57,250 nt of DNA from Guillardia theta CCMP2712 (GCF_000315625.1 NW_005434641.1:13321-70570); one strand, 5' to 3'. Positions 43,089 to 55,161 are shown, numbered from the stretch's first letter. Program-made: numbers and translations. Notes: generated by a model not told the origin, from the letters alone.

Positions 43089-44717
43089 TTAGGCCGAATC
43101 TTTCGACAAGTCATTCAACTTCGCCATGATCTTTGACAGCTCCTGCAAGCGCTCCTCCCTCAGTCTGACCTCGCCTCGCTCAATAGCTTACCTTGTCCGT
43201 ATCCTTCTGCAACCTGCGCAAGTTCTGGCTCACTGGCTTGCTCACTTTGCTCTGCAATATCGTCAGGAAAGCTCTCCGACATCCCAACTCCTCACAGTCT
43301 TGACTTCGTTCTCAAGCGTCTTGATCGCCTTGGAAGTGTCGCCGGCAAGCTTTGAAACGGAGCCACGGATGCTCTTCAAGTCGGTCTGGAGACATGGAGT
43401 AGGCGTCAGATACTCGCCACGCAGCTCAGGTCACTTCACGTTTTCCGACTTCTGCTTGAGCTCGTCCTCTTCATCCTCATGGTCGAAGTAGCTATCATCT
43501 CGTCAGCAGCTGACAGCTGACGGCATCATTGCAGTACTCAGCATAATCGTCTCCGAGATCCGTTCCAGACGCTGACTCTCTCATAATCGCATTCGACAGG
43601 CGAGCCTGCTCGTGCTTGGCCTACATCATGTCCCATCAGCAACAAGGTCACCTTGACACGCCACCTCCTCTACCTTCAAGATCTTGATCCTCCAGTTGTT
43701 CAAGTTCAGCGCATGCTGAGCAGCATCTTCTGCCGCCCACTGCAGCTGACCGCCAGAGAGCATGTTGTCTCCTTGCCAGACAGTAGGGTACCTGTAGGGT
43801 TGGAAGGGATTACTATCCTCTCCTCCCTTCCACGTCCTAGTTGCACTCACTGGTAGGCGTTGGGGCCCACGGGTACAGCAGGAAGTCCCCAGGAAGGTGA
43901 GGTGACGACAACGGGATCAGCATAAGGCTAGGAATTTGAAGTCACGAGAGACAACGGAGCACGTCGCTGTTTACCAAAGCAGGAGGCAAACTCGTGTAAG
44001 TGGCCATGGTCGGCCCACTCTCAAGGCATGGTGCCGAGCTCATGACGTCAATCGACCTGCCATGGATTGTGAGCAATACAAGAGAACAAATGCGAGCCTC
44101 ACCCATCGCAGTTGACAGCAATGGAAGTCTCCTGTTTCGCAGTATGAACATCATGTTGCACATCCCACAAAACATTTCAAACCAGAGCAGTGCGATGAGT
44201 CCGCTTGGTAAAGGTGTACACGCCGCAAAGGATCATCGTGATGGCTGAAGCTGTCACCGCAAATGCAAGAGCAGCCCTCCTTCCATTCTTCCTCGCTGGA
44301 TCCACAAAGTGAGCAGAAGCGAGTGCAATCAACTCTAACAGTCTGCCCTATCTAACTCCTTTCGCCTCCCTACGTAACTCCTTCCTTTCGCCTTTGCCTT
44401 CAATCCCTTCCTGCTTCTTCCTCCCCGTCCTTCTCCCCTTCTTCCTTCGGCCGCATTACTACCACCACATCCACAAGCATAATCCTCCCTCATGCTCCTC
44501 CTCCTCCTCCTCCTCCTCCTCCTCCTCCTCCTCTCTTCTTCTCACCATCCTCCTCCTCTGCCTCCTCCTCGTCTCATCTCATCTTTCCATCAGTTTCAAA
44601 ATACTCTCGTCTCCATCGCTTACCTCGCCATCCAAGCAAAGCCTGCTCCTCCATGGCGCCTCTTCGGACTGACGTTACTTTCCGGTTCAGACCGTTACGA
44701 CGCATTTCATCTCCCAT
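43089..44717 (-). CDS. single-pass membrane protein with C-terminal coiled coil, 11 exons
   Basis: Exons: 44624-44717, 44183-44295, 44103-44131, 43975-44056, 43851-43927, 43665-43791, 43538-43620, 43440-43491, 43296-43385, 43192-43251 and 43089-43154. The sum is 873 nt, 290 residues. A basic N-terminus (MRRNGLNRK..., ARKNGRR) precedes one hydrophobic helix (AALAFAVTASAITMILCGVY), then a Pro/Ser/Tyr-rich segment, an acidic patch (DHEDEEDELKQK) and a helical C-terminus. The layout suggests a type II membrane protein. No family recognised. The start is uncertain: the frame is open upstream of 44717, and other in-frame ATGs lie within it. The first intron (328 bp) contains a (CTC)n run, and the intron at 43155-43191 would be 37 nt. 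Confidence 0.65.
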
Positions 44718-45588
44718 GACGGTTATTTCTATGAGTCGACCGTTACACCAGACCGGAAATAGAGTGCCTGCCCACAATGTTCGAACTGATGTGGGAGAAG
44801 CGCACATGCGCAGTGGTGCCAGAGGTGATGCATGGCGACATGTCGCTTCGGACCGCATCCATCGGGACCCCCCACTGCAATTCCGCCACAGGGGTATGCA
44901 CATGCCTTCCGGCTTCTGGGTCCTTCGCCAAAGGGCAGGGGAAAAAGAACCCTGCGAGCAAGTGAAGTTTGACCAGCAGCTCGTCGCATGGAAGGAGCTC
45001 AACCTCTGTTGCGGTGAGCTCGGTACATCTACTTCAGACATGATGCGTGTGTGGTGCCATGGCGCGAAGCGATCATCAGCATGACGTGCAGCATTCAAAG
45101 AGCTTTTTTTAGCCCGACGGGGTCGGGATTTGCTCAGAGGCATACTACTTCCTTCTTCAAGTTCCTTCTATCAATCTGGAGTGAACCATAATCAGATAAC
45201 GCCGATCTCAGATAACGCCGATCCTTGCAAGTGAAATAACCAATTTGCAGTTTGTTTGGATGGTGTCATGACTCAGGCGTGAATATTCTTTGGGGGTCGA
45301 CCACAATAGTATGGTACGGTATCAATGTTAGATCAATTATCACATCTTACGTTTTTTTATGTTACTTGTACTTCCTTGATAAAATTGAATTACATATTCT
45401 CATGTTGTCTTTTCTTTGTCTCCTGTTTCGCTTTTCTGCGCTGGTGTGTTCCGCGCAACTGCAGCACGTTGCATTCTCATTCTTTTCTTCCGTTCGCCTG
45501 CTCCAGATCAATCACTTCTGCAAAGATAACAACGAGCTTTTCTTGCCTATGCGTCGAAAGAATTTCATACCTATGAACGCAAAGAAGA
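44718..45588. other. intergenic, no supported gene
   Basis: Long open frames on both strands at 44.65-45.14 kb overlap each other and lack domain-like composition. A 16-bp unit CAGATAACGCCGATCT is tandemly repeated at about 45195-45226. 45,240-45,580 is AT-rich. Confidence 0.45.
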
Positions 45589-46693
45589 TCAGAAACGTTG
45601 GCCCATATCTGTATCAAGCATCAAGTAGGAGAAACAGTGTGCAACCACGTACTGCTCCAAGAAAGTTTTCTTGGCCGGTTTGTGACCTGACGAATTCCTC
45701 GTTAGCTCCCATGTACGGCTTGTGAATGGCACATACCCATGATTGTCTGTATTCCAGAATTGTGCTCCCCACCGCCCGACGGCATCACGGTCAATACGAA
45801 TGTACTTGGTGACGTAATCAAGAACTGTTTGAATTTACATGTGAAAAGATGTGCAACAATACGTCGTTCTCCCACCTGATACACTCCTTTCTGCCTCCCA
45901 TGCCAACTTCCGGTCGAAATGTAATGCCCATTCTGGTTGAGCTGTGCGCAGAATCAACGACCGCCCGAGGCTCGACCGATCCGTTAACCTTGAAGTCAAA
46001 TTCGAAAAGAGTCTTGAACTTGAGTTCTGAGCAATGTCTATCATCAGTCAAAGAGAAACAATGCCACAGCTTGCTGACCGGGCTCCTCGGATTCTGGTGC
46101 AGAAAACAAATCAACCGTTGACCTATCAACACTGGAAATGAGCAAACAAGCGAACACGAGCACATGGAAGTCGACAAGACCTTGCTGTTCTGAACACTCC
46201 CTTGAACTCAGAATCGATCTCAACGCGTACTCTCATCGGGTTTGTGATCTCGGATGTTGTGGTTACGTTCTCGAAGTACGTTCCAACTAGCCGGCTCTCC
46301 TCATTTCTCATGACATACTGGCCATTCTTTGGAGCATCCTCGACACGACCATCTGTAATGCATCTATCAGCTGAGGCTACGGGATGCTCCTCCGACACGA
46401 TCAAGCCACCTGAATGCGTCGTGATGATCTGAACTTCCCATTTCCTGCAGCACGATCAGCTCGCGATATTTCAAGGATTATCATGGAGGCAGAAGTGATA
46501 CCCTTCGAACCACTTGGCAAACGATGTTGGAGTGGATGCTGCAGCTGAGGAGGAGATGAAGAATTGAACAAGAAAGAGGGTAATCTGCATTGACAAAACT
46601 TATTTCTAGGCCCTGCTGGCATGCGAAGAAGTTTTTCGTTGTTTCCTTCCGTTCAGCGAGGATCTGGGGAGTCTCGGAGGCAAAATGACTCAT
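45589..46693 (-). CDS. unrecognised protein, 7 exons
   Basis: Exons: 46600-46693, 46502-46538, 46410-46444, 46181-46352, 45883-46037, 45737-45824 and 45589-45718. The sum is 711 nt, 236 residues, with all phases matching. The frame reads as one soluble domain with beta-rich strings: KWEVQIITTHSG, LVGTYFENVTTTSEITNPMRVRVEID, LKFKTLFEFDFKVNG, YIRIDRDAVGRWGAQFWNTDNHG. Short W-containing strand patterns recall small beta-barrel lyase or lipocalin-like folds, but I recognise no family. There is no signal peptide or membrane helix. It lies in tandem behind the anchored coiled-coil gene, on the same strand. Confidence 0.65.
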
Positions 46694-47303
46694 ATCATCA
46701 CAGGGGTTCTAAAGTTTCTCATCCATTCTCATGCTGCTCTTTTTCTCCTTACTGCAGCTGCCCTTAATTCTCCTATGATCCTTGCTTTTGCCAAACAACC
46801 CTCTCCACCTCGTTCATCTTCGATTCCACTGCGAAACATCCTCCTTTTCGACCCTTAATTTCGTCCACTTCATCCTCCTCCTCCTCCTCCTCCTCCTCCT
46901 CCTCCTCATTATATATTATCTTCTTTCCTTCAGTGACCATTCCTCCTGCTCCTGCTCCTCCTCCTCTCTGTCTCTCACCAGAGTCGTGGAACTCGCCGCT
47001 GCAGCCATTTTCCCTCCCTCGCGCGACCCGCCTCGTCAGCTGTAGGCACAAGACAGGCACACCTGAGTGTTACCGTCCGGGCCCGGCCTCGTCCGGGCTG
47101 CCCGGGTGGAGCAGGCGGGGATGTGGTCCCCGACGCATACAAAGGGCCTCCATGGCAGAGTGCAGTATGATGGGAGTCGCTTGAAGGAGGAGACGAAGAG
47201 CTGAGGAGAGAGGAGACGGAGCTACTGGACGAGCATCTGACTGTTGTATGAGCGCAAGAGCAAGAGCTGTGCGATCCTGACCCCCTTAGAGCTCTCAGGC
47301 GCC
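46694..47303. other. intergenic with (CTC)n microsatellite
   Basis: Divergent genes flank this 610-bp region, so it holds two promoters. (CTC)n runs at about 46874-46909. 46,930-47,180 is CT-rich then GC-rich; open frames there on both strands look like shadows. Confidence 0.45.
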
Positions 47304-47772
47304 ATGTGGACGATGGGGCCGCGGGGATTGCTGGTATCGATGGTACTGCTGACGTTCCACCTTGAGCCCTCTGCATGTTTCTCGCGTACATTCGCTTCCT
47401 TGCAACATTCAAGGAGGGCAACATCGTTCGCCAGTGCAAGCTGCGTTCTTCAACAGCCCAGGAAGGAACAACTTGTTGCTGTACCTTCCCTCGATCCCCG
47501 TTCGACCCTCCAGCGAAGCTTCAGGCTCCTGCCCTTAGGATGCTGCCTCCTCCCCATGATGGCTGGAGCAGAAAGTGGAGGACAGGATCCCTCTCTCATG
47601 TTAGCTGCCGCCACATCTGCACAGTCGCTGCTGGGAGGAATGATATCTGGAGCCATAGCAGGCGCAGCGGTGGATCTTGTGCTGTATCCCATCGATACAG
47701 TGAAGACAAGGTTGCAGACACGAAGTAAGCTGAACGTTACGTGCTATGAGTCTTGCTTTACCAGCTTGGTCC

Positions 47773-47826
<54 letters not shown>

Positions 47827-49284
47827 ATGTTCCCTCAAATTTACCGTTCCATGTTCATCACTTACTGATCCGTGTCAGATACTGTCAAGTTCGACATCGA
47901 ACTTCTGCCAAAGTTGTACTCTGGCTTGTTGGGGAGTTTAGCAGGTGAGATGATCTTGCAAAGACGGTGATGACAGACTTCCAGGACACGTTCCATCCTC
48001 CGCTCTTTTCTTCGCTGTCTATGAGACGTCCAAGGCAAGTCGTTCACTTGATACCAAGGGATTGTAACATGGCGGCCAGGTCTTCATGCTGGAGCCGGTC
48101 TTTGGAGCTGGAGCTGTGAGCTGCCTTGCAATGCCTTCGTCATGCTGATGTCATGCAGGCGCTATCACAACTACTGGCATCAGCGGCGGTGCGGTGAGGA
48201 GCTCGTGTGATCGAAGTTGAAGATGCGCAGGGGAACCTTGCGGCCTCGACGATCCGAGTGCCGACCGAAGTGGTCAAGACTCGACTGCAGGTGTGTGAGC
48301 AAAGACTGGTGATGGAGGATGAAGAGGTGGAGAGATGTGAGATAAGGGGGAAGGAGGGTGAGGGGATGAGGAAGGTAGAGGGGAAGGAAGGGATGAGAGT
48401 GGGAGAAGAGGGAGGGACGAAGAAGGAGAGAAGTTGAGGATGCTTCGTTCAGCTCTTGCTGTTCTTGATGATGTGCTTGATACACAGAGCGGAGAAGAGA
48501 GCTCTCTGAAGGACTGCACTGTCAACATCTTGGAGCAGGTCCCTGCCTCGTCTCGCCCCAGCTCGATGGCCAGCTGAACCATGGCAGGACGGGCCCTCCG
48601 GCTTCTTCCGAGGGTACCCGGCATTCCTGCTTCGTGACCTGCCGTTCGACGCGATCGAGTTTGTCACATACGAGCAGGTGAGCGAGGTAGGAGAGCTCAT
48701 GCTGCTTCCTCCTCACGCTCTAGCAGCTCAAGATCCTCATCCTTGCCTTGACCCACGCGCCCTTGAGCGATATTGAGACTGCGGCGATAGGAGCGCTGGC
48801 CGGGGGTGAGGAGGAGCAGGAAGGGCAGGAGGATGAGGATGATGTTAGGGTTGAGGAGGATGAGTAAGGGTTGACGAGGAAGAGGCGGAGGAAGGGGAAG
48901 TAGAGGAAGAGGAGAAGGTCATATCTTGGTGAGAGGAAGGGCAGGTTTCACTGGAGCCGTCACGACGCCCGTTGACACGATTAGGGCGAGGCTGATGAAC
49001 GAGGCGGGGGAGGTAAGGGACGAGAGGCAGGGGAGGTCGAGTTGCTGACCACGGACGGGACAGAGCGAGAAGTCCTACGGCGACGTCTTTACGACGGGAA
49101 GGAGGATGGTGGAAGACGAAGGGGTGAGTAGGAGAGGGGCCCGGGGCCCAGCATGTGATCCTGGGCCTGGCAGGTCCAGTCGCTCTTTGCAGGACTTGTT
49201 CCCAGGGTCTTGTGGCTGTCGCTGGGAGGAACAGTGTTCTTCTCCACCCTTGAGCAGGCAAAGACCTTCTTCCTCTCCAGCTGA
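47304..49284 (+). CDS. S-adenosylmethionine carrier (mitochondrial carrier family), probably plastid-targeted
   Basis: Exons: 47304-47724, 47879-47944, 47985-48034, 48080-48115, 48159-48188, 48231-48290, 48488-48538, 48588-48677, 48727-48805, 48945-49012, 49064-49123 and 49174-49284. The sum is 1,122 nt, 373 residues. It has three carrier repeats with signatures PIDTVKTRLQ, RVPTEVVKTRLQ and TPVDTIRARLM. RVPTEVVK, GLLGSLAG and RGYPAFLLRDLPFDAIEF are hallmarks of the SAM-carrier branch (yeast Sam5/Pet8, plant SAMC). These exchange SAM for S-adenosylhomocysteine across an organelle membrane. The first 95 residues are extra: a hydrophobic signal-like segment (GLLVSMVLLTFHL), then PSAC-F and a Ser/Arg-rich stretch, the pattern of a bipartite plastid presequence. 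The intron at 48035-48079 uses a GC donor. A (TGTC)n run lies in intron 1 at 47770-47826. Confidence 0.85.
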
Positions 49285-49471
49285 TCCTTCAGCTGACCCT
49301 CCAGCTGGACCGCTGATTTTGGGTGGCTTTTTCATCAATCATACCCGGCTGTGAGTATTTAAAAACGTTTCTGAGGCCCCCTGCTCCTTCCTTGTCCTTG
49401 TCCTTGTCCTCGTCCTCATCCAGACTATCATCTCGTCTGGCCTGGAAACGCCGTCGAGCATCTCTCCTCCT

Positions 49472-52400
49472 CTAGGTTCTACAGACGCAGAAGTCCGGGA
49501 GCACTCGCTTGTCTCTGCTCTCTGCTCTCACGAGGCAGCACACGAGACTGCAGCAGCTTACCTGCAGACCTCGTGCTTGGCGTAGGGAGAGATCCTGATG
49601 ACGTTTCGAATTGTCCAGAAGTCCTTGAGTACAGAGGAGGGAAGCCTCTTTGCCGCCTCCTCCTTCCTCTCTCCTCCTCCTCCACCTTCTCCTCCTCCAT
49701 CGGATGCCAGGTAGAATTGTGTTCTCCCCAGCAAAGGGCCGAGTTCCATCTGGGCAGGAGTGAAGTCCACCAACTCTTTCTGCTTTCCATCCCAATGTTG
49801 GGTGAGGTAAACTTCCACCACCCACTTGCCCTCCATCTCCTCGACAGGCAGCAGAATCTTCTTCTTCTGCCAGCTCGCGGACCACTCTCGTTTCACCTGC
49901 TCGCACCGCGGCTGTCGGTCAGGAGGAAGGCGAGTAGAGGGAGCGGAAGTGAGTCATGGGAAGGAGGAAGTCGAAGACAAGTAGAGGGAGGAGAAGGAGG
50001 TAGAGGACAATAAGGGGGACGAGGAGAAGAAGGTTGAAGAAGCAGGATGGGTGCAGAGCAGGGGGTCTGGGAGGGAAGAGGAGAAATTACCGTGCTGATA
50101 GAGTATTTCCATGTCTCCTTGTTGGGTTTGATCCATCGGATGGTGATATGGAACTCATGCTCTACAACAGCCTTGAAGGAGGAAGTGAGAAGAGGAGAGG
50201 GAGGAAGTTTGGAACGCACCCAAGTTTGAGCAACGAACATCATCACCTTCACTCCAGGAGTGAATGGCTGAATGGCGTCCTGTAGCATGAGGGTAGAGTC
50301 AGGGCAGGTAGGAGGGAGCACTCAAAAGCCTGTGAGATGGTTGTGCTGCCTTCGTACCCTCTACCCATGCGGAGTTTCTTCAGCGTGATGCCGTTGGTCA
50401 CTGACCTGACAGACGCAAATGAGTGGGATCACATGCTGATAACAATGGCAATGATGGTAGCACGGTTGTAGTTGATGCTGATGCTGATGCTGATGATGAT
50501 GATGATGATTGTGGCACGTAACTCCAGCAGTGAGCGGATGATAATGATGATGGTTGTGGTGGTGGTGGTGGTGGTGATGATGACTTTGTGGCGCACAAAA
50601 CTTCTGCTTACTTTTGTCCAGGTCTCAGGCCCTCCTTGAGAGGAAACAGTTTTCGGACAAAAACAGCTTCGAAAGTTTCGTTGGTGACCAACGCTGACCC
50701 TCTTGTTGTCAACTTAATGATCACCAGCGAGTCCCCCTCAACTTCATCATCCAGCAGCTCCGTCTCAAGACTCTCTGCCCGCAGATTCGACCCGAACTCT
50801 AGATGGACGCAAGAAGTTTTCTCCTCTGTGAGGCCCCCGCTCGTCGACCTCTGGACGCCTTCGTTGATGTGCTCTACCGCCCATCCCCCGAGCGACCGGA
50901 GCTCGAGGCCGTTGAGGAGTTCCTCGTCATACGGCGCGAATTCAGTACACGCGCAGTGCTCCAGCATGATGTTTGCGTCCTGGCAAGTGCGGGTAGCCGG
51001 GAAGCTGTCCATGAGGGAGAGAGCGTGAGGAGAGGAGGGAGGTGTTCCCTCGCCTATCTTGTGCAAGTTGATGATGTGCCTCAGAGTCGCGTGCACATCG
51101 TAGGGGGTCGTCAGCTTGGGCTGGTTGTGCTTGGCGTACGCTGCCATCGCTGCATTCTGAGACGCGAACTCGTCGGGGACAAGGAGGAAGAGAGCCGGGA
51201 GTTTCGATTCCAGCCGGCCCGCCTTGGTATCCTCGTAGAACTCGCCGTACCAAACTCCATGATCCCCGCACAGGACTACAAAAATCTCCCGAAGCACGGA
51301 TATCCTCAGCAAGGACCGCAAGAGGTCTCGCAGCTCTACGTCGATCTGCCTTGCTCTCAGCATCGACGGCTCGTGCGCGTCCATCACCGACAGATACACC
51401 ATCTTGGGTACGTGGCTGTAGCTGCTCCAGAACTCCTTCACGTAATTCGCGAAGATGCTGAAGATCGACTGCCCCCCGAAGCAAAGCCGCTTCGTGGGTG
51501 TACCGAAGGAGTGGAGTTGAGGTTCAGAGCTCCACTCCAGCACCTTGTCAAAGATGGAGTGGACCGAGTGGTCGGCCATCTGCTCCGCTATCATCCTCGC
51601 AGTCTTTATGGTCGACTCCGGCACCTCTGCATGCTCGAATGTCTTGAGGCGGATCCGAGGGAGAGAGGACTTGCTCCCCACGTACTCTCCATCGAGAAAC
51701 GCCGTCATGTACCCGTTTCTTCCCGCCTCTTCAAGAATCCACTCCTCCGACCTGTTCGTGTCCCGATCCAGCCAGTTTTGCAAGTCGCTGTACTTCTTTC
51801 CTGCAAGGTACGCAGGGACGTTGTTGTGAGTGCCGCTGCTCACCACATTGAATCTCTCGTAGTCATACATCTGGAACTGATTCCCGACCCCGGGCTTGTC
51901 TCCTTTCTTCAGGAAGTCGAGGGTAACTGGCAAACTTCGCAGAGCTTGCTCGCGCGAGAGCGAGTCCACCATGATGAACAGGATGTTGGGCTGTTCATGG
52001 TACTTCTTGAATTTCGCTGCACCATCCCCTCCTCCTTTCCACAAGTCCTCCTCGATCTTCTTGGCTCGTTGGTACTTCTCATGATTGAAAATCGGGTGCA
52101 TCAACAAGGTCACTGCCTCATTCCCTTCCTCCTCACAGCGGAGAATCCCGCTGTCACTCGGCATCAGCATCTCCTTCTCCACCACGACACTAGTGAACTC
52201 GAAGGTGGACTTGTCGAGGTAGTGGAACTTCAGAGCCCCCTTGCGGCATGTTCCTTTCATAGGGACAAGGAGTTGCTCGTGTTCTGATAGTGATACAACC
52301 ACCCCAAGTTTTCGCTGCTTTGGGCACTCATGCACGTCCCGGCCCGCCTCCTCGAAGTATCTCTGCCACTTCTCATCCAACGAAATGTTGGGGATGGGGC

Positions 52401-52825
52401 AGTACATTTGAGAAAGGCCGTGGTTTCGTTTGGCATCAATCCGTCGTCGCTCCTTGCTCTCTGCTCTCCCTGACTTTGGTTTTCTGGACGCTTGGTTCGG
52501 CGCATCGATGACGAGGCTGCAGAAAGAAAGAATGAGAGAGAGGAGGAGGAGGAGGAGGAGGAGGAGGAGGCAGGGAGAAGACGAGAAGGGAGAAGACAAC
52601 AACTGACGAGGAGGGAGAAGACGAGGAGCAAGATTCTCACATGTCGAACAGGAAGGGAAGCAGCGAGAGCAGCCCAACGACGACCAGCAACCTTTCGAAT
52701 AGGTTCCTGAGAGGATCATCCCATACAGTCAGAGAGCAGCCAGGACTTCTCTTACACTTCTCCCATCCACATGGAATTCTATCTGCTTCATCCCCAAACT
52801 CGTCACTTGCCCCAGCCCTACTCAT
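49472..52825 (-). CDS. DUF229/sulfatase-like (alkaline-phosphatase superfamily) type II membrane protein
   Basis: Main exons: 52641-52825 (ATG at 52825) and 50612-52516. Smaller 3' exons: about 50322-50405; one ending near 50220; one near 50090-50175; 49562 to about 49915; and a last one of 7 nt, 49472-49478. The N-terminal anchor is LLVVVGLLSLLPFLFDILVI. The catalytic-domain region reads PNILFIMVDSLSR, then a substrate-loop region, VYLSVMDAHEP, VVLCGDHGVWYGE and TTPYDVHATL, the pattern of DUF229 proteins in the alkaline-phosphatase/sulfatase clan. Asp and His metal ligands look intact, but the family's substrate is unknown. The C-terminal exons add an unrecognised beta-rich region. One junction (50322 to the exon starting near 50279) does not keep phase with canonical sites, so that part is approximate. 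Intron 1 contains (GAG)n. Confidence 0.75.
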
Positions 52826-52908
52826 TCGTCGCACCCCAATCTCTTTGGTGGTTGCATCATTACCTCCACCTTCATCTCTCTGTCTCTGTCTCTGTCTGTC
52901 TGTCTGTC

Positions 52909-52965
<57 letters not shown>

Positions 52966-53980
52966 GTCTCTGTCTCTGTCTCTGTCTCTGTCTCTGTCTC
53001 TGTCTCTGTCTCTCTCCTCCTCCTCCTCCTCCTCCTCCTCCTCCTCCTCCTCCTCCTCCTCCTCTCGTCGTCTAGCATCATACACTATTTCATGTGTTCC
53101 AACAATAAACACATCTTGGACCTGATATACATTACATTGCTCTACGTTTTTATACCCGTCATCCCCTCATTCTCCTTTTTCGCAAACCTTACAATCTGCT
53201 TGCCTTCTACTTCAATTCCCATTCCTTCTACCATCCTTGCCTTCCTGTCCTCCTCCCCTCCCCTCCCTTCCTTCGTATTCGCCATGTTCGCACCTCATTT
53301 TTCTCGCCCTTTCGAACGTGTCCACGAGTTCATTTCGTAGCAATAAAATGTAGGAACCTCGAGCCACCCTCAGGATCTCAATTACACAGAGGAAAAGGCA
53401 GAAAACTGCGGACGCAAGCCCCTAGGGCATATTCGACTCGAGTGCACTGAACATGTGACCAAACACGGATCCGGGCCCATGATCGGATCATCGGCGGCAG
53501 CGGGGCCGGACGGCGGCGGAGTGCGGCCCGGCCGGCGTTGAACGGTTGGAGTCACTGAGGCCACTACTTACTGGTGTCAAGTTCTGCTCCGACCGTTAGT
53601 TACCGCCGTGTGCCACACTCAGCGGCGGCCGCTAACCCGGCGGTGACTGATGACTCAGTGAGGCCCTGAGCCCGGCTCGGTGCCGGGGCGGGCCCGGGTG
53701 CTAAAAGCTCGGATCGCCGGCCGGCCCGGCCGGGGCTGCCACTCGGTGGCACTGGCACTTGGCGGCCGCCGGGGCATAGGCGGCTCGGCGGGCCCTGCCA
53801 GCTCCCGGGCAGGCTTGTTATGTTTGTGCAGATTCAGGTGCTTTCTCTCATGGTCTAGTTTACACGCTTTTATACATCTAGAAAGCGATTCTTCTCATGC
53901 GGCAGAACTCGCCGGCAAGTCTCTTGCTTCCCGAACACAAGATACCTGTACGGTCAATCTCAGTCAGCCCTGGGCTCTTC
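52826..53980. other. intergenic: microsatellites and GC-rich block
   Basis: (TCTG)n and (TCTCTG)n run at about 52880-53012, then (CTC)n at about 53018-53062. 53,080-53,340 is AT/TC-rich with no gene. 53,450-53,830 is a GC-rich block of GGCCGG, CACTCAG and GGCACTGG words, like the block at 26.6 kb. Confidence 0.65.
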
Positions 53981-54745
53981 TCAGCTCTCCCGCTCTTCTC
54001 CTCGGTACCTGTTGGGAGCTACGATCCTCGAGTACACGAAGTTTCTCAACCACCTTTCACGTTGAACATTCAATGCTCAAATGCCAACTCATCGTAGCAT
54101 GCACACCTTGGAACGACCCACCTCGCCCATCGCGCCATCTGTCTGAGAGCTCCTCCTCCCACTTGCTCCACCACCTGCACAACGAGACTCAGTTCACCTC
54201 CTCAGCAACAGATCGATCGCATCGATCTACCCGCAAGACTGCATCGCTCCTGTCATACACAACCAGCTCTTTCCTGCTGCTCAAACGACCGAGGTCCGGC
54301 TGTGATGCGATGATGTCCATGGGCTCAAGAACGATCAGGGTGCTGAGATCATCGGGATCTCTTCCCACTCTCTTCATGAGCGTCTTGCCAACAGCTCCCT
54401 GCATGCCCCATCATCCTCCAACCCCCCGCCTCTCCATTCTTGTCCAACACCTGAAGTGAAGCGAACTTGTATAAGCCCTCTCTGTCCCTCTTCATGACAA
54501 AGTCGACCTGAAGGGAGTCAGGGGGATCCAGGTCAGGAAGAGAAGCTTCTGACCCATCCATTACACAGGTTGCAGACTCCGTCGTACAGGATCAGCCTGT
54601 CTCCCTCTTGATACCCTGCTTGCTGCAGAATCTGTTCGTTGTACGATGCGGTGTGAGAACCCGAAGCCATAGAAGCTAGTCCTCGCGAGGGAGTGAAGAG
54701 AGCTGTGCTAGCAAGTAGCCGAACAACCAGAAGTCTTGAAATCAT
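53981..54745 (-). CDS. DCC-family (DUF393) thiol-oxidoreductase-like protein, 5 exons
   Basis: Exons: 54554-54745, 54451-54507, 54231-54398, 54122-54174 and 53981-54053. The sum is 543 nt, 180 residues. It has the family motif LILYDGVCNLCNGWV with the CxxC pair, then FVMKRDREGLYKFASLQ, a YDRSDAVLR strand and the C-terminal VYSRIVAPNRYRG (vRD.vY..vA.nRY in the family). DCC proteins resemble thioredoxin-fold enzymes and are thought to be thiol-disulfide oxidoreductases; substrates are not established. The first 30 residues are hydrophobic and basic without acids, so organelle import is likely, though which organelle is open. It is divergent from the RidA-MBT gene across 416 bp. Confidence 0.85.
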
Positions 54746-55161
54746 GGCTGCTGTCCATTGCCTGTGTGTTCCGATATCATTTTCAAGAGGGAAAGTCTCA
54801 TCGAAACATTTTGCAGGAATGCTTACTGCTTCTGAACATCATCAAATACAAGTAGCTATCTGTCTCTCCCTCGCTTCTTTCTTAATATGCATCTGTTTTC
54901 CCCACTGTTTCACATCTCTGTAAAGATTTCTACCAGCATTCCTCCTCCTCTAAGCTCGGATCCACCTCGCCATAGTTGTATGTAACTTTTACAGCACCCC
55001 ACCTCACAAACATCGTACTTTGTGCCTAGGGATACAGGGGTAGGGTAGGTCCGTTCTAGCAAGGGTATCAAACATTTGATCGATGGGGTAGGGGTAGGGA
55101 TCATACCAGATGGGTGGGTAATCGGATTAAAAGTAGGGGGTGGTACCTGCTCCCTTATATC
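54746..55161. promoter_or_regulatory. divergent promoter region, DCC / RidA-MBT
   Basis: This 416-bp region separates two divergent ATGs. 55,020-55,150 is rich in GGGTA/TAGGGG words. The stretch from about 55110 to 55146 aligns roughly (about three quarters identical by eye) with 19998-20036 upstream of the giant gene. No specific site is claimed. Confidence 0.4.

Noticed and set aside
44653-45143. Long opposing frames on both strands at 44.65-45.14 kb as a gene
   Set aside because: Neither has recognisable domain content, and the minus one merges with the first exon of the anchored coiled-coil gene only if an unlikely N-terminus is added.
50803-52287. 494-residue plus-strand open frame antisense to the DUF229 exon
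   Set aside because: The minus strand carries clear alkaline-phosphatase-clan motifs; the plus frame is Val/His/Arg-rich without motifs, a typical codon-bias shadow.
52641-53340. Plus-strand Leu/Ser/Pro frames through the TCTG and CTC repeats
   Set aside because: Microsatellite translation.
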